Assembly (NCBI RefSeq): GCF_000715075.1
Contig: NC_134102.1
Coordinates: 98,039,766 to 98,103,765 of the forward strand
Length of the DNA stretch: 64,000 nt
Direction: 5' to 3'
From: Nicotiana tabacum
Lineage: Eukaryota; Streptophyta; Magnoliopsida; Solanales; Solanaceae
The position numbers and the translations under genes were made by a program. Shown here piece after piece: positions 21,136 through 32,100 of this stretch; within the stretch, counting starts at the first letter, position 1, and each line of letters opens with the position of its first letter. The notes under the pieces were generated by a model. The model was not told where the DNA came from. It ran no database searches and saw only the letters and a program-made list of their open reading frames with translations.

Positions 21136-22671
21136 TTATAATGCGTCCTTCTTTCCCCCGGCATCCTCGTTATCTTCACTCTGGAATAGGTAAGGGTATT
21201 TAGACTTCATCTCCTCTTCTGCTTCCCATGTCATTTCTTCTATATTCTTGTTCCTCCATAATACTTTGACGGAAGCTACATCCTTTATTCTTAGCTTGCG
21301 GACTTGTCGATCTAATATAGCCACTGGCACTTCATCATATGATAGATCCTCTGTAACTTGTACATCTTTGATAGGGACGACCCGAGAAGGGTCTCCAATA
21401 CATTTCCTCAACATAGATACATGGAATACCGGGTGTACAAATTCCAATTCGGATGGCAATTCTAACTCATAAGCAACCTGTCCAATTCGTCGAAGAATTT
21501 TGTACGGCCCAATATACCGCGGACTCAACTTACCCTTTTTCCCAAAACGCATAACACCCTTCATTGGCGAGATCTTCAGGAAAACCCAATCACCAACCTC
21601 AAATTCCAGATCACGACGTCGGACATCGGAATAAGACTTTTGCCTACTTTGTGCCGTCCTCAGTCGATGTTGTATCACTTTCACCTTCTCAATGGCTTGG
21701 TGAATCAAATCTTGCCCATATAATTCTGTCTCACCGACTTCGAACCATCCAACTGGTGATCTACATCTCCTCACATACAGTACCTCATACGGGCCCATTT
21801 TAATATTGGAATGGTAGCTATTATTGTAGGCGAATTCTATAAGTGCCGGATGGTCATCCCAATTCCCCTTGAAATCTAGAACATATGCTCGTAGCATATC
21901 TTCAAGCGTCTGAATGGTACGTTCAGCCTGTTCGTCAGTCTGCGGATGGAATGCAGTGCTGAGATTTACTTGTGTGCCTAAACCCTTCTGAAAAGACCTC
22001 CAAAAGTTAGCCGTAAATTGAGCTCCTCGGTCTGATATAATAGATACCGGCACACCATGAAGCCTAACAATCTCCTTGATATACAACTTCGTATAATCTT
22101 CAGCCGTGTAAGTTGTCTTAATTGGCAAAAAATGGGCAGATTTTGTAAGTCGATGAACTATCACCCAGATGGAGTCAAACTTATGATAAGAGCGAGGTAA
22201 TCCAATAATGAAGTCCATATTAATCACCTCCCATTTGTAGGTCGGAATCTCTATATTCTGAATCAATCCACTGGGTTTCTGATGCTCGATCTTTACTTGT
22301 TGACAATTAGGACACTGAGCTACAAATTCTGCAATAGATTCCTTCATGTTATCCCACAAATACTGCTCCTTAACGTCATGATACATCTTTGTCGAGCCGG
22401 GATGGATAGAATATCGGGACTGATGAATCTCAATCATAATCTTCTCTCGCAACCCTGCCACACTAGGCACACATAATCGGCCCTGGTATCTCAGTGTCCC
22501 ATCTCCTCCGATCTTGAAAGATGTAATCTTACATTGCTGAATTCCCTCTCTCAATCTTACTAAGGTAGGATCTTCATATTGTCGTGCTTTTACCTCGGCT
22601 ACCAAAGATGATTCTGCTGTATTCTGTACAGTAACACCTCCTTCATCAGAGTCCAACAATCTGATTCTCAT
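21136..22671 (-). CDS. pol: Integrase with C-terminal chromodomain (polyprotein segment, intact frame)
   Basis: A 511-codon uninterrupted frame. The zinc finger is H83/H90 (EIHQSRYSIH) with C120/C123 (CPNC). The core has D153 (NMDFIIGLP), D214 (ISDRGAQF) and E250 (DEQAERT), giving the exact DD35E spacing. GKLSPRYIGPY and HPVFHVSMLRK mark the C-terminal region, and residues 447-497 (VPVAILDRQVRKL, VKVLWRN, EEMTWEAEEEM) form a chromodomain, which targets chromovirus integration to chromatin. It would normally be released from Pol by the element's protease. The ATG is an internal Met: a TAG at 22692-22690 (LTK-stop-LHQ) cuts it from RNase H. The catalytic residues are complete, so the domain could in principle still be functional; expression is unknown. 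Confidence 0.9.
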   Translation of the reverse strand: MRIRLLDSDEGGVTVQNTAESSLVAEVKARQYEDPTLVRLREGIQQCKITSFKIGGDGTLRYQGRLCVPSVAGLREKIMIEIHQSRYSIHPGSTKMYHDVKEQYLWDNMKESIAEFVAQCPNCQQVKIEHQKPSGLIQNIEIPTYKWEVINMDFIIGLPRSYHKFDSIWVIVHRLTKSAHFLPIKTTYTAEDYTKLYIKEIVRLHGVPVSIISDRGAQFTANFWRSFQKGLGTQVNLSTAFHPQTDEQAERTIQTLEDMLRAYVLDFKGNWDDHPALIEFAYNNSYHSNIKMGPYEVLYVRRCRSPVGWFEVGETELYGQDLIHQAIEKVKVIQHRLRTAQSRQKSYSDVRRRDLEFEVGDWVFLKISPMKGVMRFGKKGKLSPRYIGPYKILRRIGQVAYELELPSELEFVHPVFHVSMLRKCIGDPSRVVPIKDVQVTEDLSYDEVPVAILDRQVRKLRIKDVASVKVLWRNKNIEEMTWEAEEEMKSKYPYLFQSEDNEDAGGKKDAL

Positions 22672-23196
22672 ATTGGCCAGCTGGTGAAGCTATTTGGTCA
22701 ACCCTTGTCTACCTGCCTCAATATGTATTAAGCTTCCCATTGACTTACGGCTTAGAGCGTCTGCCACAACATTGGCTTTACCGGGATGGTACAATATCTC
22801 GATGTCGTAGTTTTTCAGTAATTCAAGCCACCTACGCTGCCTCAAATTCAACTCCTTCTGCTTGAAGATTTATTGTAAACTCTTGTGATCTATGTAGATG
22901 TCAACATGGATGCCGTATAAGTAGTGTCGCCATATCTTCAAAGCATATATTACTGCAGCCAATTCCAAATCATGAGTCGGGTAATTCTTTTCATGCTTCT
23001 TTAATTATCTTGATGCATAAGCAATCACCTTCCCACGTTGCATCAATACGCACCCCAAACCTATACCTGAGGCATCACAATATACCACATAACCTTCTAT
23101 TCCTTCTGGGAGAGTGAGCACTGGCGCGGATGTCAATCGATTCTTTAGCTCCTGAAAACTATGTTCACAAGCATCAGACCACTGGAACTTAGTTTT
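22672..23196 (-). pseudogene. pol: RNase H domain of the Del/Tekay element
   Basis: The minus strand encodes [51 protein letters not shown], the IDHKSLQ segment and [10 protein letters not shown], a complete Ty3-type RNase H with its D-E-D residues. It is interrupted by at least four stops: TAG after KLT at the 23197 end, TAA after YASR, TAA after SLQ, and TAG at 22692-22690. It links the gag-RT fusion frame to integrase. Confidence 0.8.
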
Positions 23197-23493
23197 CTAT
23201 GTTAACTTAGTCAATGGTGCTGATATAGAGGAAAACCCTTCTACAAACCGCCTATAATATCTTGCTAGCCCCAGGAAGCTGCGGACTTCTGACGGTGTTG
23301 TAGGTCTCGGCCAATTCTTCACTGCATCGATCTTCTGAGTGTCGACCTTAATACCCTCATCAGATATCACATGGCCAAGGAATGCTACTGAGTTCAGCAA
23401 GAATTCACATTTAGAGAGCTTAGCATATAACTTATGATCCTGAAGGGTCTGGGCATAAGCCTGAATACGGGAAATATCCATGCCCTCTACCAA
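23197..23493 (-). pseudogene. In-frame fusion of gag tail to RT C-terminus
   Basis: A 98-codon frame whose first 15 residues ([15 protein letters not shown]) belong to Del/Tekay Gag, where that segment precedes a basic region. The rest ([47 protein letters not shown]) is the end of RT. The joint is near 23447-23449 (Q-T-L-Q). The deletion removes the gag knuckle, protease and the RT palm including its DD box. The frame stays open across the joint. Confidence 0.75.
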
Positions 23494-24220
23494 GGAGGCT
23501 GTTGTGCACTCATTTATCAGATGTGGTCACCCTATCACTCATCTCGGCCACCATATGGGGAGTATACGTTGATAAAGAATCAAACTATATACTACACTCT
23601 CATGCACTCATATTACCCTGTCGAAGGTTCAAGAACTTATCAGCTCTAGCTCGTCGTATCTCAACTGGAAAGTAGTGACGAAGAAAGGCCTCAGAAAATT
23701 CCTTCCACACGGCTGGAGGAGCGTTCGGACCCCTAGATCTCTCCCAACTATCATACCATAAAATCGCTAAATCCCATAACCGATAAGAAGCCAACTCTAC
23801 TGCCTCTGTATCACTAGCATGCATAACACGCAATGTACAATGAACCTGATCAATAAATGTTTGCGGGTCCTCCTTGGGGTTTGATCCGGTAAACACTGGA
23901 GGGTCTAGATTAATAAAATCACGAACTCTCGCACTAACCGGTTTATCAGCAGCACCGGTATTCTGCCTCTGAGCCTGAGCAGCTACTAAGCTACTCAACA
24001 ACTGCACTGCACTGCGCATATCGTGGTCTGTAGTGCCAGACGGAGGAACTGGATGAACTGGGTGCCTCCTAATACCCTCTGGAGGAGACAGAGAGGTATG
24101 ACACGGCATCTCACTCTGAGGCTCACTTTGGCCTGCTATGGCTGGAGGCACCTGAATGTTACCCTCTCCTACAGCTGTATCAAGCCGTTTACTAATCGCT
24201 TGCTTCCTAGTCGAAGGCAT
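23494..24220 (-). pseudogene. gag: Gag of the Del/Tekay element
   Basis: It starts at ATG 24220 (MPSTRKQAISKRLDT) and runs 206 codons to 23600. A Pro-rich N-terminal part precedes the capsid core: RVRDFINLDPPVFTGSNPKE, FIDQVHCTLRVM, ASYRLWDLAILWYDSW, WKEFSEAFLRHYFPVEIRRA and KFLNLRQGNMS. A stop follows NMSA, and the sequence continues in degraded form (EYSI, FDSLSTYSP) into the fusion frame at 23493. The core is full length for the family up to the stop. Confidence 0.85.
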
Positions 24221-24408
24221 CGCTAAAAGAAAACAAGGTGAATATTAGATATGAACACTTATGACTCAACTCTACGCACGATCTAGATTCAGGAAGAAGG
24301 TAACAACCCTAGATGTCACGTAGCCTCCTGATTATAAATGTGGCGCGCTACACATCTATAATCAAAACTCTACTAGACACAGCTCATAGACAACCCCTAG
24401 GACAGACT
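24221..24408 (-). other. Leader of the Del/Tekay element
   Basis: Short untranslated leader between the PBS and the gag ATG, with no frame. Its LTR-proximal end is repeated at 18365-18420. Confidence 0.7.
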
Positions 24409-24421
24409 TGCTCTAATACCA
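24409..24421 (-). promoter_or_regulatory. Primer binding site, tRNA-iMet type
   Basis: The minus strand reads TGGTATTAGAGCA, four bases after the 5' LTR end. The usual initiator-Met PBS is TGGTATCAGAGC; this copy has one C-to-T change, while the stub copy at 18404-18416 keeps the consensus. Confidence 0.8.
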
Positions 24422-24425
24422 AGTT

Positions 24426-26878
24426 TGTCACGACCCAACTAGAGGGTCATGACTAGCACCCGGGCCATACTTGCCGAGAACCAACGTACATTTTATCTAA
24501 CCTTCCTTATTATCTTTAAGGGCCGACAAGATCAATATAAATGGTAGACATGGATCATGAACATCCAACAATGAAAGATAATGTCATGAACATACATAAC
24601 ATGGGACGACAAGACTGTCAAGAAACTATATATAAGGTACGAGCTACCATGAGTCGACACCTGTCTATGAGCCTCTAAAGGAACATAAGTTCTAAAACAT
24701 TGCCGGAACAGGACCCCGACATACCCATAATGTCTATAACAAAAATGCATACCAAGACCACGGCAAGTCCGGAGAAGGGATCTCGCCAATAACCGCTGAA
24801 CTGGACAGCCTACTGTGGTGGGGGAGCTGCGTCTACCCGTCTATCAGGACCTGCAGCACGACATGCAGCGTCCACAAATAAAAGGGACGTCAGTACGAAT
24901 AAAGTACTGAGTATGTAAGGCAGGAAAGCATAAGTAAGAACAGTAATGTAAACAGGGATAGGGAATATACAACCTGTGACATCTGGGTACCTCTGAGGGC
25001 TACTAACATGAAACATATGATACATACATATATATACATAAACTTTTAAAACATACGCCTTTGTGGCATCACCATCATCATATCGTACCCGGCCATAATA
25101 GGCTCGGTAAAACGTACCCGGCCATCATAGGGCTCGGTAGAATCATACCCGGCCACGTGGAGCTCGGTAAAACCCAACTGATCAGTGGTTGCACAATAGG
25201 TGCCGTACCCGGCCAACTATAGCGCGGCTCGGTAGAGTAAAATAGATACATATATATGATGCATGCTGGACTCATTGGAATCATATTTTGAACCTTTCGG
25301 AGTGACGTAAGGTCGGTATCCTTCGTACACGTTATTAGGATTAAATCTTCATCAAGAATCTTATAAGAATCAGGAACTACCAACAACATTGATAATATAA
25401 GAATAAGAGAAGTAACATCAATATCAATCATTTCATAAGAAGGGCAGCAATGTAAGTACTGCTAGCTTCTAAGAGTAGAGTATCTTTGGGAGCTCGTTCA
25501 TTACATTATGTACAATCGGAGTCGTGCAAAAGAATGAAGAGGATAGCCTCACATACCTTGTATATACTGCCCAACCTCAAGCTATGCAAATGTCACGACT
25601 CCTTAGTCTACAATAAGAGAAATGACACTATCATTATCGTTTAAGCGTCGTAACTATTATGTATCGACCGCAACCTATTTTACGATGAAACGGACAGCAC
25701 CTCCCCTATTTATATGACTTCACACAAGTCAATACAATCACCAAACAGCCCAAACAACATCATTAATAATCATATTGAGCCTCCCAAAACAGTCCACCAA
25801 CCAACAACATTACTACCAAGCCTTTCGATATATATTTCACAAGTTCTAGCTTCAACGACTTAGCTGCAACTTGGATAATCTTAAATATATATATATAGTA
25901 AGAGGTTCCTTACCTTTAAACAGAAATAACAACTCCAATTTGACCTTAATTTTCCACGAAATATTTCTCCAATTCTGCCACAAGAACAAGGAAGCGAAAC
26001 TAGCTATCAATTCGGGTTTTTCGGCACTAGAATTACTTTAGAAGACTTGAAATCACCTAGGGTTGATATTAAAAACTTGAAGGAGTATTTACAGAACATA
26101 AAACACTTAAAACAACCTCCCACACGAGCTGGAACAACACAAAAATCAGCAACAACAAGAAGAACAAGAAACTTTCTAGCGCCACGGGATTCTCGACACT
26201 TGATTTGTGTTGTTTGCCCTTTGTTTGGGTCTTGGATCATGAGAGAACCTTGAGAGAGTGTTTTTAGGGTTCTAAGGTCTGAATATACTGAAATATAATG
26301 ACTTAAAACGGGGTTGAGGTATCTTATATATATCCATATGTCTTAAACCGCCTATGTGGGCCCCATAGAGAGCTGCTTGGCGCACTCTCACGAAAATGGG
26401 AATATCTCTCTATTCGGAGATCGTACCGATGAACGGTTTAATGCGTTAGAAACTAGACTCATAGATATTCAATTTTATAGGTAGATCACCCCATAATTCC
26501 AAGTATATTGGGAGAAAAATGTAGTAACATTTGACCTAAAGTTTAAGTAAAATTATAAACATAAGTTGCGACAACTTTTATCGACTTTGTTTCATAACTC
26601 GCTTGACTTCAAGACATATGATACGGATATTATATGATTCAAATACATTAAAACATGACCTCTTGGGACAATTAATCACCTCTAGTGTTACCCGAAAATA
26701 CGGGTTACAACATCCTTAATTTGTTTAACTTCTAATACTTGTTAACCACTCTTATACATCCTTGTATCGTTTAAGACCAATAGGATTAACTTCTTATCAT
26801 CTCAAAGATAATCACTTCTTGGATTTACGTCGATTAACTTACGGCGTGATCTAAGGTACGCGAATTTGGGTTGTAACA
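24426..26878 (-). repeat. 5' LTR of the Del/Tekay element (2453 bp)
   Basis: Minus-strand ends TGTTACAACCC (26878) and GGGTCGTGACA (24426). It has the same sub-repeats as the 3' LTR (25080-25236). Differences are scattered substitutions, including some G/A and C/T changes, and a 2-bp indel in the TA tract near 25896. Confidence 0.9.
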
Positions 26879-27299
26879 GTATTACTGAAAAGGAAATCTA
26901 ACCAGGGTTTGTCGCGAGAAAATGTAACTAGGGGTTGGCGCCCTGTATTATTGAAAAGGAAATGTAACCAAGGGTTGGTACCCTGTATTACTGAAAAGGA
27001 AATGTAACCAGGGGTTGATGCTCTGTATTACTGAAAAAGAAATGTAATCAGGGGTTGGCGCCCTGTATTACTGAAAAGAAAATGTAACCAGGGATTGGCG
27101 CCCTGTTTTACTGAAAAGAAAATATAACTAGGGGTTGGTGCCGTGTATTACTGAGAAGAAAATGCAATCAGGGGTTGAAACCCTATATTACTGAAAAGGA
27201 AATGTAACCAGGGGTTGACGTCCTGTATTACTGGAAAAAAAAATGTAAACAAGGGTTGGTGCCCTGTATTACTGAAAAGGAAATGTAACCAGGAGTTGG
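26879..27299. repeat. 40-bp minisatellite, middle block
   Basis: About ten head-to-tail units of 40 bp: GTAACCAGGGGTTGG, then TGCCCTGTATTACTG, then AAAAGGAAAT. Each unit can fold through CAGGG and CCCTG around a short loop. The array is cut at 27299 by a solo LTR and resumes at 29481 in phase. Confidence 0.9.
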
Positions 27300-29480
27300 T
27301 GTTACACCATGTGCGTCCCAAAGTGACGTAATGAATATGAGACTTTTTAATCATTATTTAAATGATTTTAAAGTCATAATATGGCTATATATGATGTTTG
27401 GAAAAAATCGGATTAAAGTTGCGGAAAAACCAACTAAGGATTTGTCTTGTAACAGAAATTTTTGAGAAATAAATTTCGTATACTATATGAGGACTTTTTG
27501 GGACATATTATATACCAAATTGAAGGTTTTGGAATTTAGTTTCCAATGCTCTTAACCGTTCATTCATACAATATCCGGATAAAAAGTTATAAGCGTTGGA
27601 AGAAGGACGAATGCTAGGGTACCAAGTAGCACCTTTTGACTTTTCAAACAAAATGGATATTTATATCCTTATCTCATTTCTTTCTCCAATTTTCCAGAAC
27701 ACACAACCAAATAAGACCCCTAAATTTACTTTTAAGCTCTCTGCAAGAGTTTCAAACAAGATTATCATCCCGGGCACTGAATCAAGAAACGATAACATTA
27801 TAACGATCCCTACGACGTAAGTATCGCTATATCGCCTCTTTTTTTCTTTGCAGTTTGAGTTTTTTAAGGTAATTCATGGTTAAGAAAATATGTACTTTCT
27901 GTATTTAAGTGTTTAAATATCAAGGAAGGTTGATAAATTTATTTCCTAATAGTTAGAACTGACGGAACGGTGATCGGAAGCTGTGAGTTCGAGTTTTTCA
28001 CTTTTAGCGGTCTGTTTTGTGTCGATGTTGGGCTGCGTGATTTATTACTATTTTTTGGAGTTTTGGAGGAGTAAGGTTGTATAGAAACATCACATAAATG
28101 CAGGGTGGTGGGTTGGTCATTCGTCGTAATATTTTCGGACCGTTTGACACTACTACAGTGGTCGTTTTGTGTATGAAGAGATTGAGTGTGTTGGAAAATA
28201 ATGTATACATGTTGATATTGTTGTGTTTGGTGTTATCTTGAATTTGAAGGAAGTAGGGATTATAGGGGAGATGCTGCCCGTTTTAATACAAAATAAGTTT
28301 GTCGTTCGTTGTGCGATGGTTGTATCTTTCGTAACATAATGATAGTATTATTATTGTTGTTGTAAATTAAGGTACGAAGAGGCGAGTTCAACTTGGTGAT
28401 TGGAAATATTGTGATAAGGTATGTTAAGGCTATCCATTATTTCCTTTTTGGCATGATCCATATGATGCAAGAAATGAGCAAGTACGCAACTTTCACAAAT
28501 AATTCTATTCCTAGAAGTATTAGGGTTGCCTAGGTTCTTGATTCCCATATGTCCTACTATCATATCGTCTGTTCATGGGTCTTATGATATTTCGAGAGAT
28601 CTTATAGATTTACTTCCTTATGCATTTCTTTCATTTATACATGTATATTGACCCATGACCAGATGGCGTTATATACGCGTATATTATATGTATATGGGAT
28701 ATGGAAAGGGTTATGGCGTTATATACGCACCACCACCTGATCAACTGGTATACGTTGATGATTTCGCCCATAGTGGCTGAGATGATATGATGGGATGTCC
28801 TCAGAGGCTTGATAATGTTATGTATGCATATACTTATGCATGGTATGGCATTCATACGCACATGCATGACATTATAAATATTTTCATGATTCACAAAGCT
28901 ATTCAGACTTACAGGTTGAGTTCCTTACTCTATGTTTATTTCATGCCTTACATACTCGGTACTTTATTTATACTGATATCCTTTTTGCATGGGGACGTTG
29001 CGTTTCATGCCCGCGGGTCTCGATAGACAGGTTGAGAGTTCTCTTAGTAGGCTATCGACTCAACAAAAGGTGTTTGTGCACTCCACTTGCTCCGGAGTTG
29101 CCTATTTCGTTAGTATGATTTGAATATGTATTGATTGGTATGGCGGGGCCCTGTCCCAACCTTTAAGACATTTATGTACATTTAGAGGCTTGTAGACAGA
29201 TAACATGTATATAGATACTTGTATGGGCTTATCGGCCTATGTCTTGAGTATACAAATGATCATGTCGGCCTTATAGGCCCGTATGTCACATGTATAAGTT
29301 TCTATATCATGTTGGATCGTCCTATGTCTAGTATTTCCTTATGTTTTATTCTTGTTGTCTCATGACGGCCTTTCTGGGCCACTTACGCATGACAATAAGA
29401 TAAGAAAGATATGTTACGTTGGTACTCGGCTGTGTAAGGCACCAGGTACCCGTTGCAGCCCTGCGGTTTGGGTCGTGACA
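27300..29480 (+). mobile_element. Solo LTR (2181 bp) with GTTGG target duplication
   Basis: Plus-strand ends TGTTACACCATG and GGGTCGTGACA. The 5-bp direct repeats GTTGG flank it (27295-27299 and 29481-29485). It is inserted in a 40-bp repeat unit. There is no internal region or PBS. Gypsy-type LTR by its termini; the frames inside are not genes. Confidence 0.9.
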
Positions 29481-29786
29481 GTTGGTGCCTTGTATTACTG
29501 AAAAGGAAATGTAACCAGGGGTTGATGCCCTGTATTACCGAAAAGGAAATGTAACCAGGGGTTGGCGCCCTGTATTACTGAAAAGGAAATATAACCAGGG
29601 TTTGGCGCCCTATATTACTGAAAAGGAAATGTAACCAGGGGTTGGTGCCTTGTATTACTGAAAAGGAAATATAACCAGGGGTTGGTGCCCTGTATTACTG
29701 AAAAGGAAATGTAACTAGGGGTTGACGCCCTGTATTACTGAAAAGGAAATGTAACGAGGGGTTGGTACCTTGTATTACTGATAAGG
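29481..29786. repeat. 40-bp minisatellite, right block
   Basis: Seven to eight further units of the 40-bp repeat, in phase with 26879-27299 once the solo LTR and one target duplication are removed. Variation among units is mostly G/A and C/T at GTTGGTGCC versus GTTGGCGCC. Confidence 0.9.
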
Positions 29787-30012
29787 TGCTGAATCCCCTG
29801 GGCGAAAAGGTTCTACCTTGATTAAACTACGTAAAACAAACCTGGGCAAAGACTACTTCTACACGAAAATATGAGCTGAATCCCCTAGGCGAAAAGGTTC
29901 TATGTGAGTTAAGCTAAGAAAAGCAAGCCTGGGCGAAGAGTACTTCTACCCTAAAATATGAGCTAGATCCCCTAGGCGAAACAGTTCTACCTGGGTTAAG
30001 CTACGAGAGTGG
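29787..30012. repeat. 87-bp tandem repeat, 2.6 units
   Basis: Units begin GAGCTGAATCCCCTAGGCGA, contain GGTTCTACC and CAAGCCTGGGCGAAGAGTAC, and end CTAAAATAT. They directly adjoin the 40-bp array. From 30013 to 30076 I see nothing. Confidence 0.8.
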
Positions 30013-30646
30013 TCTATAAGAACAGTAGTGATGCATGCTAAAAATAAAAGAAAAATGGATATTTTGAGGAACTTACTGTCACGACCCAATTTCCCCTTCG
30101 TGTGACGTCATGACAACACCTAGTCTCTACAACTAGGTAAGCCTAATATTTGCGGAATAATGAAATAAAAATATGAATTTAACCAATTATTCAAAAATAC
30201 ACAACAAGTCCCAAAACCCGGAACATCGTGAATCATAAACTACATAAAGAAAAATCTAGTGTCTCAATACATTAGAGTCTAACAAGGAAAAATACAGAAG
30301 ATAATGGACATGAGAAAGAGTAGAAGGGGACTCTGAGGTCTGCGGATACGACAGATATACCTTGAAGTCTCCAAAGTTATCTCGGCTCACTGACAATGCA
30401 GCTGATAAGGTACACCTAGATCTGCACATGAAAAACATGTGCAGAGAGTAACATGAGTACACCATAATCGGTACCTAGTAAGTGTCAAGCCTAACCTCGA
30501 TCGAGTAGTGACGAGGTCAGGTCAAGGCCCTACTGGTAAATATGTAATAAAACAATATAGAGTGTAATACTGCAATAAAATAAAGGTTGAAATTTAACAA
30601 CAACGAAATCATAGAAGGTAATAGCTTAGTACACAGAAACACAATA

Positions 30647-30890
30647 GGAGATCTCCCAAGATACCGTCCCGTAGTCCCAAACGTAAATGTGCAGGGGGAT
30701 CTCCCGGAATACCGTCCTGTAGTCCCAAACGTAAATGTGCAGGGGGATCTCTCGGAATACCGTTCCGTAGTCCCGAAATAAATGTGCAGGGGAGATCTAT
30801 CGGAATACCGTTCCGTAGTATCAAAGTAAATATGCAAGACATGGGGGATCTCCCGGAATACCGTTCCGTAGTCCCAAAGTAAATATGCAG
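30647..30890. repeat. About 49-bp tandem sub-repeats in LTR, five units
   Basis: Each unit has GGGGATCTCCCGGAATACCG, then TAGTCCCAAACGTAAATGTG. The repeats create repetitive frames on both strands (30517-30842) that are not genes. Confidence 0.85.
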
Positions 30891-31796
30891 CGCGAATGAT
30901 AGAAATACAACTACATCACGAAATTCTTACAATTTAGACTAAGTATCAGTCAGGGAAGAAGCAGGAAATTCATTAAGCATGCTGCACATAATTCGCATAA
31001 ACAAGTAAGACACGTAGACATGTTGTATTAGACTAAACATGATAGCTACACATATTGGAATAACTCAATTAAGAATGAAAATAGATTAGTACTCATTAAA
31101 ATGGTATAACTTAAAATAATAGGAAAACATGTTGCTTCTCAGTAAGAAAAATTGGGTTTTCTACAACTAGCCCGTGTACGTACTCGTCACCTTACGTACA
31201 CGGCGCTCACATATCACAATAGTTCCAAATCATAAGAGGATCCCCCCCCCACAAAGTTAGGCAAGCCACTTACCTCGAACCAAGCTCAATCAATCCGTCA
31301 CAATGCCTTTCCCACGAATATTCGGCTGCAAATGGCCCAAATCTAGCCAAAAGCAATTACATATCATAAATACTACAATAATAGACTCATCTAATTAATG
31401 AAATCAACACTTTAACAAAAATTCCGAAATTAATTCAAAAATTGCCCGTGGGGCCCACGTCTCGAAATCGGGTAAAAATTACAAAATAGGAATGCCCATT
31501 CCACCACGAGTCTAACCATACTAAAATTACTAAATTCTAATACCAAATGGTCCTCAAAATCCACAAATCTAACTTCCAAATCCCTAGCCTCCAACTTTCA
31601 ATTTCCACCTTAAATACACACTTACTAGGTGGGAAAATACATGGCAAAGCAAGTTTATTGATCAAAAATAAGCACAAGGGACTTACCTCAAGAAATGCCT
31701 CGAAAATGCTCTCAAATATCGCCCTAAACCGTGTTTGCAAAGTCAAAAATGACAAAAATCACGAAGCCCTTCGGTTTTAACCACTGCCCAGGTATT

Positions 31797-32100
31797 TCCG
31801 CACCTGCGGAACCTAGGCTCGCAACTGCGGGTGCGCTTGTGCGGAAATTGTGCGCATATACGCAATTCACTTGCTCCCTCTGCCTTCGCACCTGCGATGA
31901 AAGGGCCGCATCTGCGCGTGCGCGCCTGCGGAATTTCCTTCCACTTCTGCGGACCTTGCGTACGTGCGAAGACCCCTAACGCATCTGCGGGCATCGCAGA
32001 TGCGGAAATCACCTCGCACCTGCGACCCCTGGCACTCCTCCATTTTACCGCTTCTGCGCCAATTTGCTCGCACCTGCGGGCAGCCTTGCGCAGGTGCGAT
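31797..32100. repeat. GC-rich cluster of CTGCGG-type repeats in a second LTR family
   Basis: Variants of GCACCTGCGG, CATCTGCGG, CTTCTGCGG and the reverse form TGCGGAAAT crowd this block. Same idea as 12157-12430 but in an otherwise dissimilar LTR. The 80-110-codon frames here follow from composition. Confidence 0.75.

Larger units (their letters stand above)
18365..26878 (-). mobile_element. Del/Tekay chromovirus, internally deleted, with extra PBS stub
   Basis: On the minus strand: LTR 26878-24426, PBS, gag, gag-RT fusion, RNase H, integrase-chromodomain, PPT, LTR 20875-18421, and then a further 56 bp (18420-18365) that repeat the PBS/leader start. The LTRs (2453 and 2455 bp) differ at only a few dozen sites by eye, so insertion is recent. 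The internal region is about 3.55 kb where an autonomous relative needs roughly 5 kb; the loss covers the gag zinc knuckle, protease and most of RT. It lies in the 40-bp repeat array (right flank GTATTACTG). No clean target duplication is visible because the left end continues into the stub. Confidence 0.85.

Noticed and set aside
26879..29786. CRISPR-like array (40-bp repeats)
   Set aside because: Repeats are head-to-tail without unique spacers, the context is plant retrotransposon DNA, and the interruption is an LTR with a target duplication.
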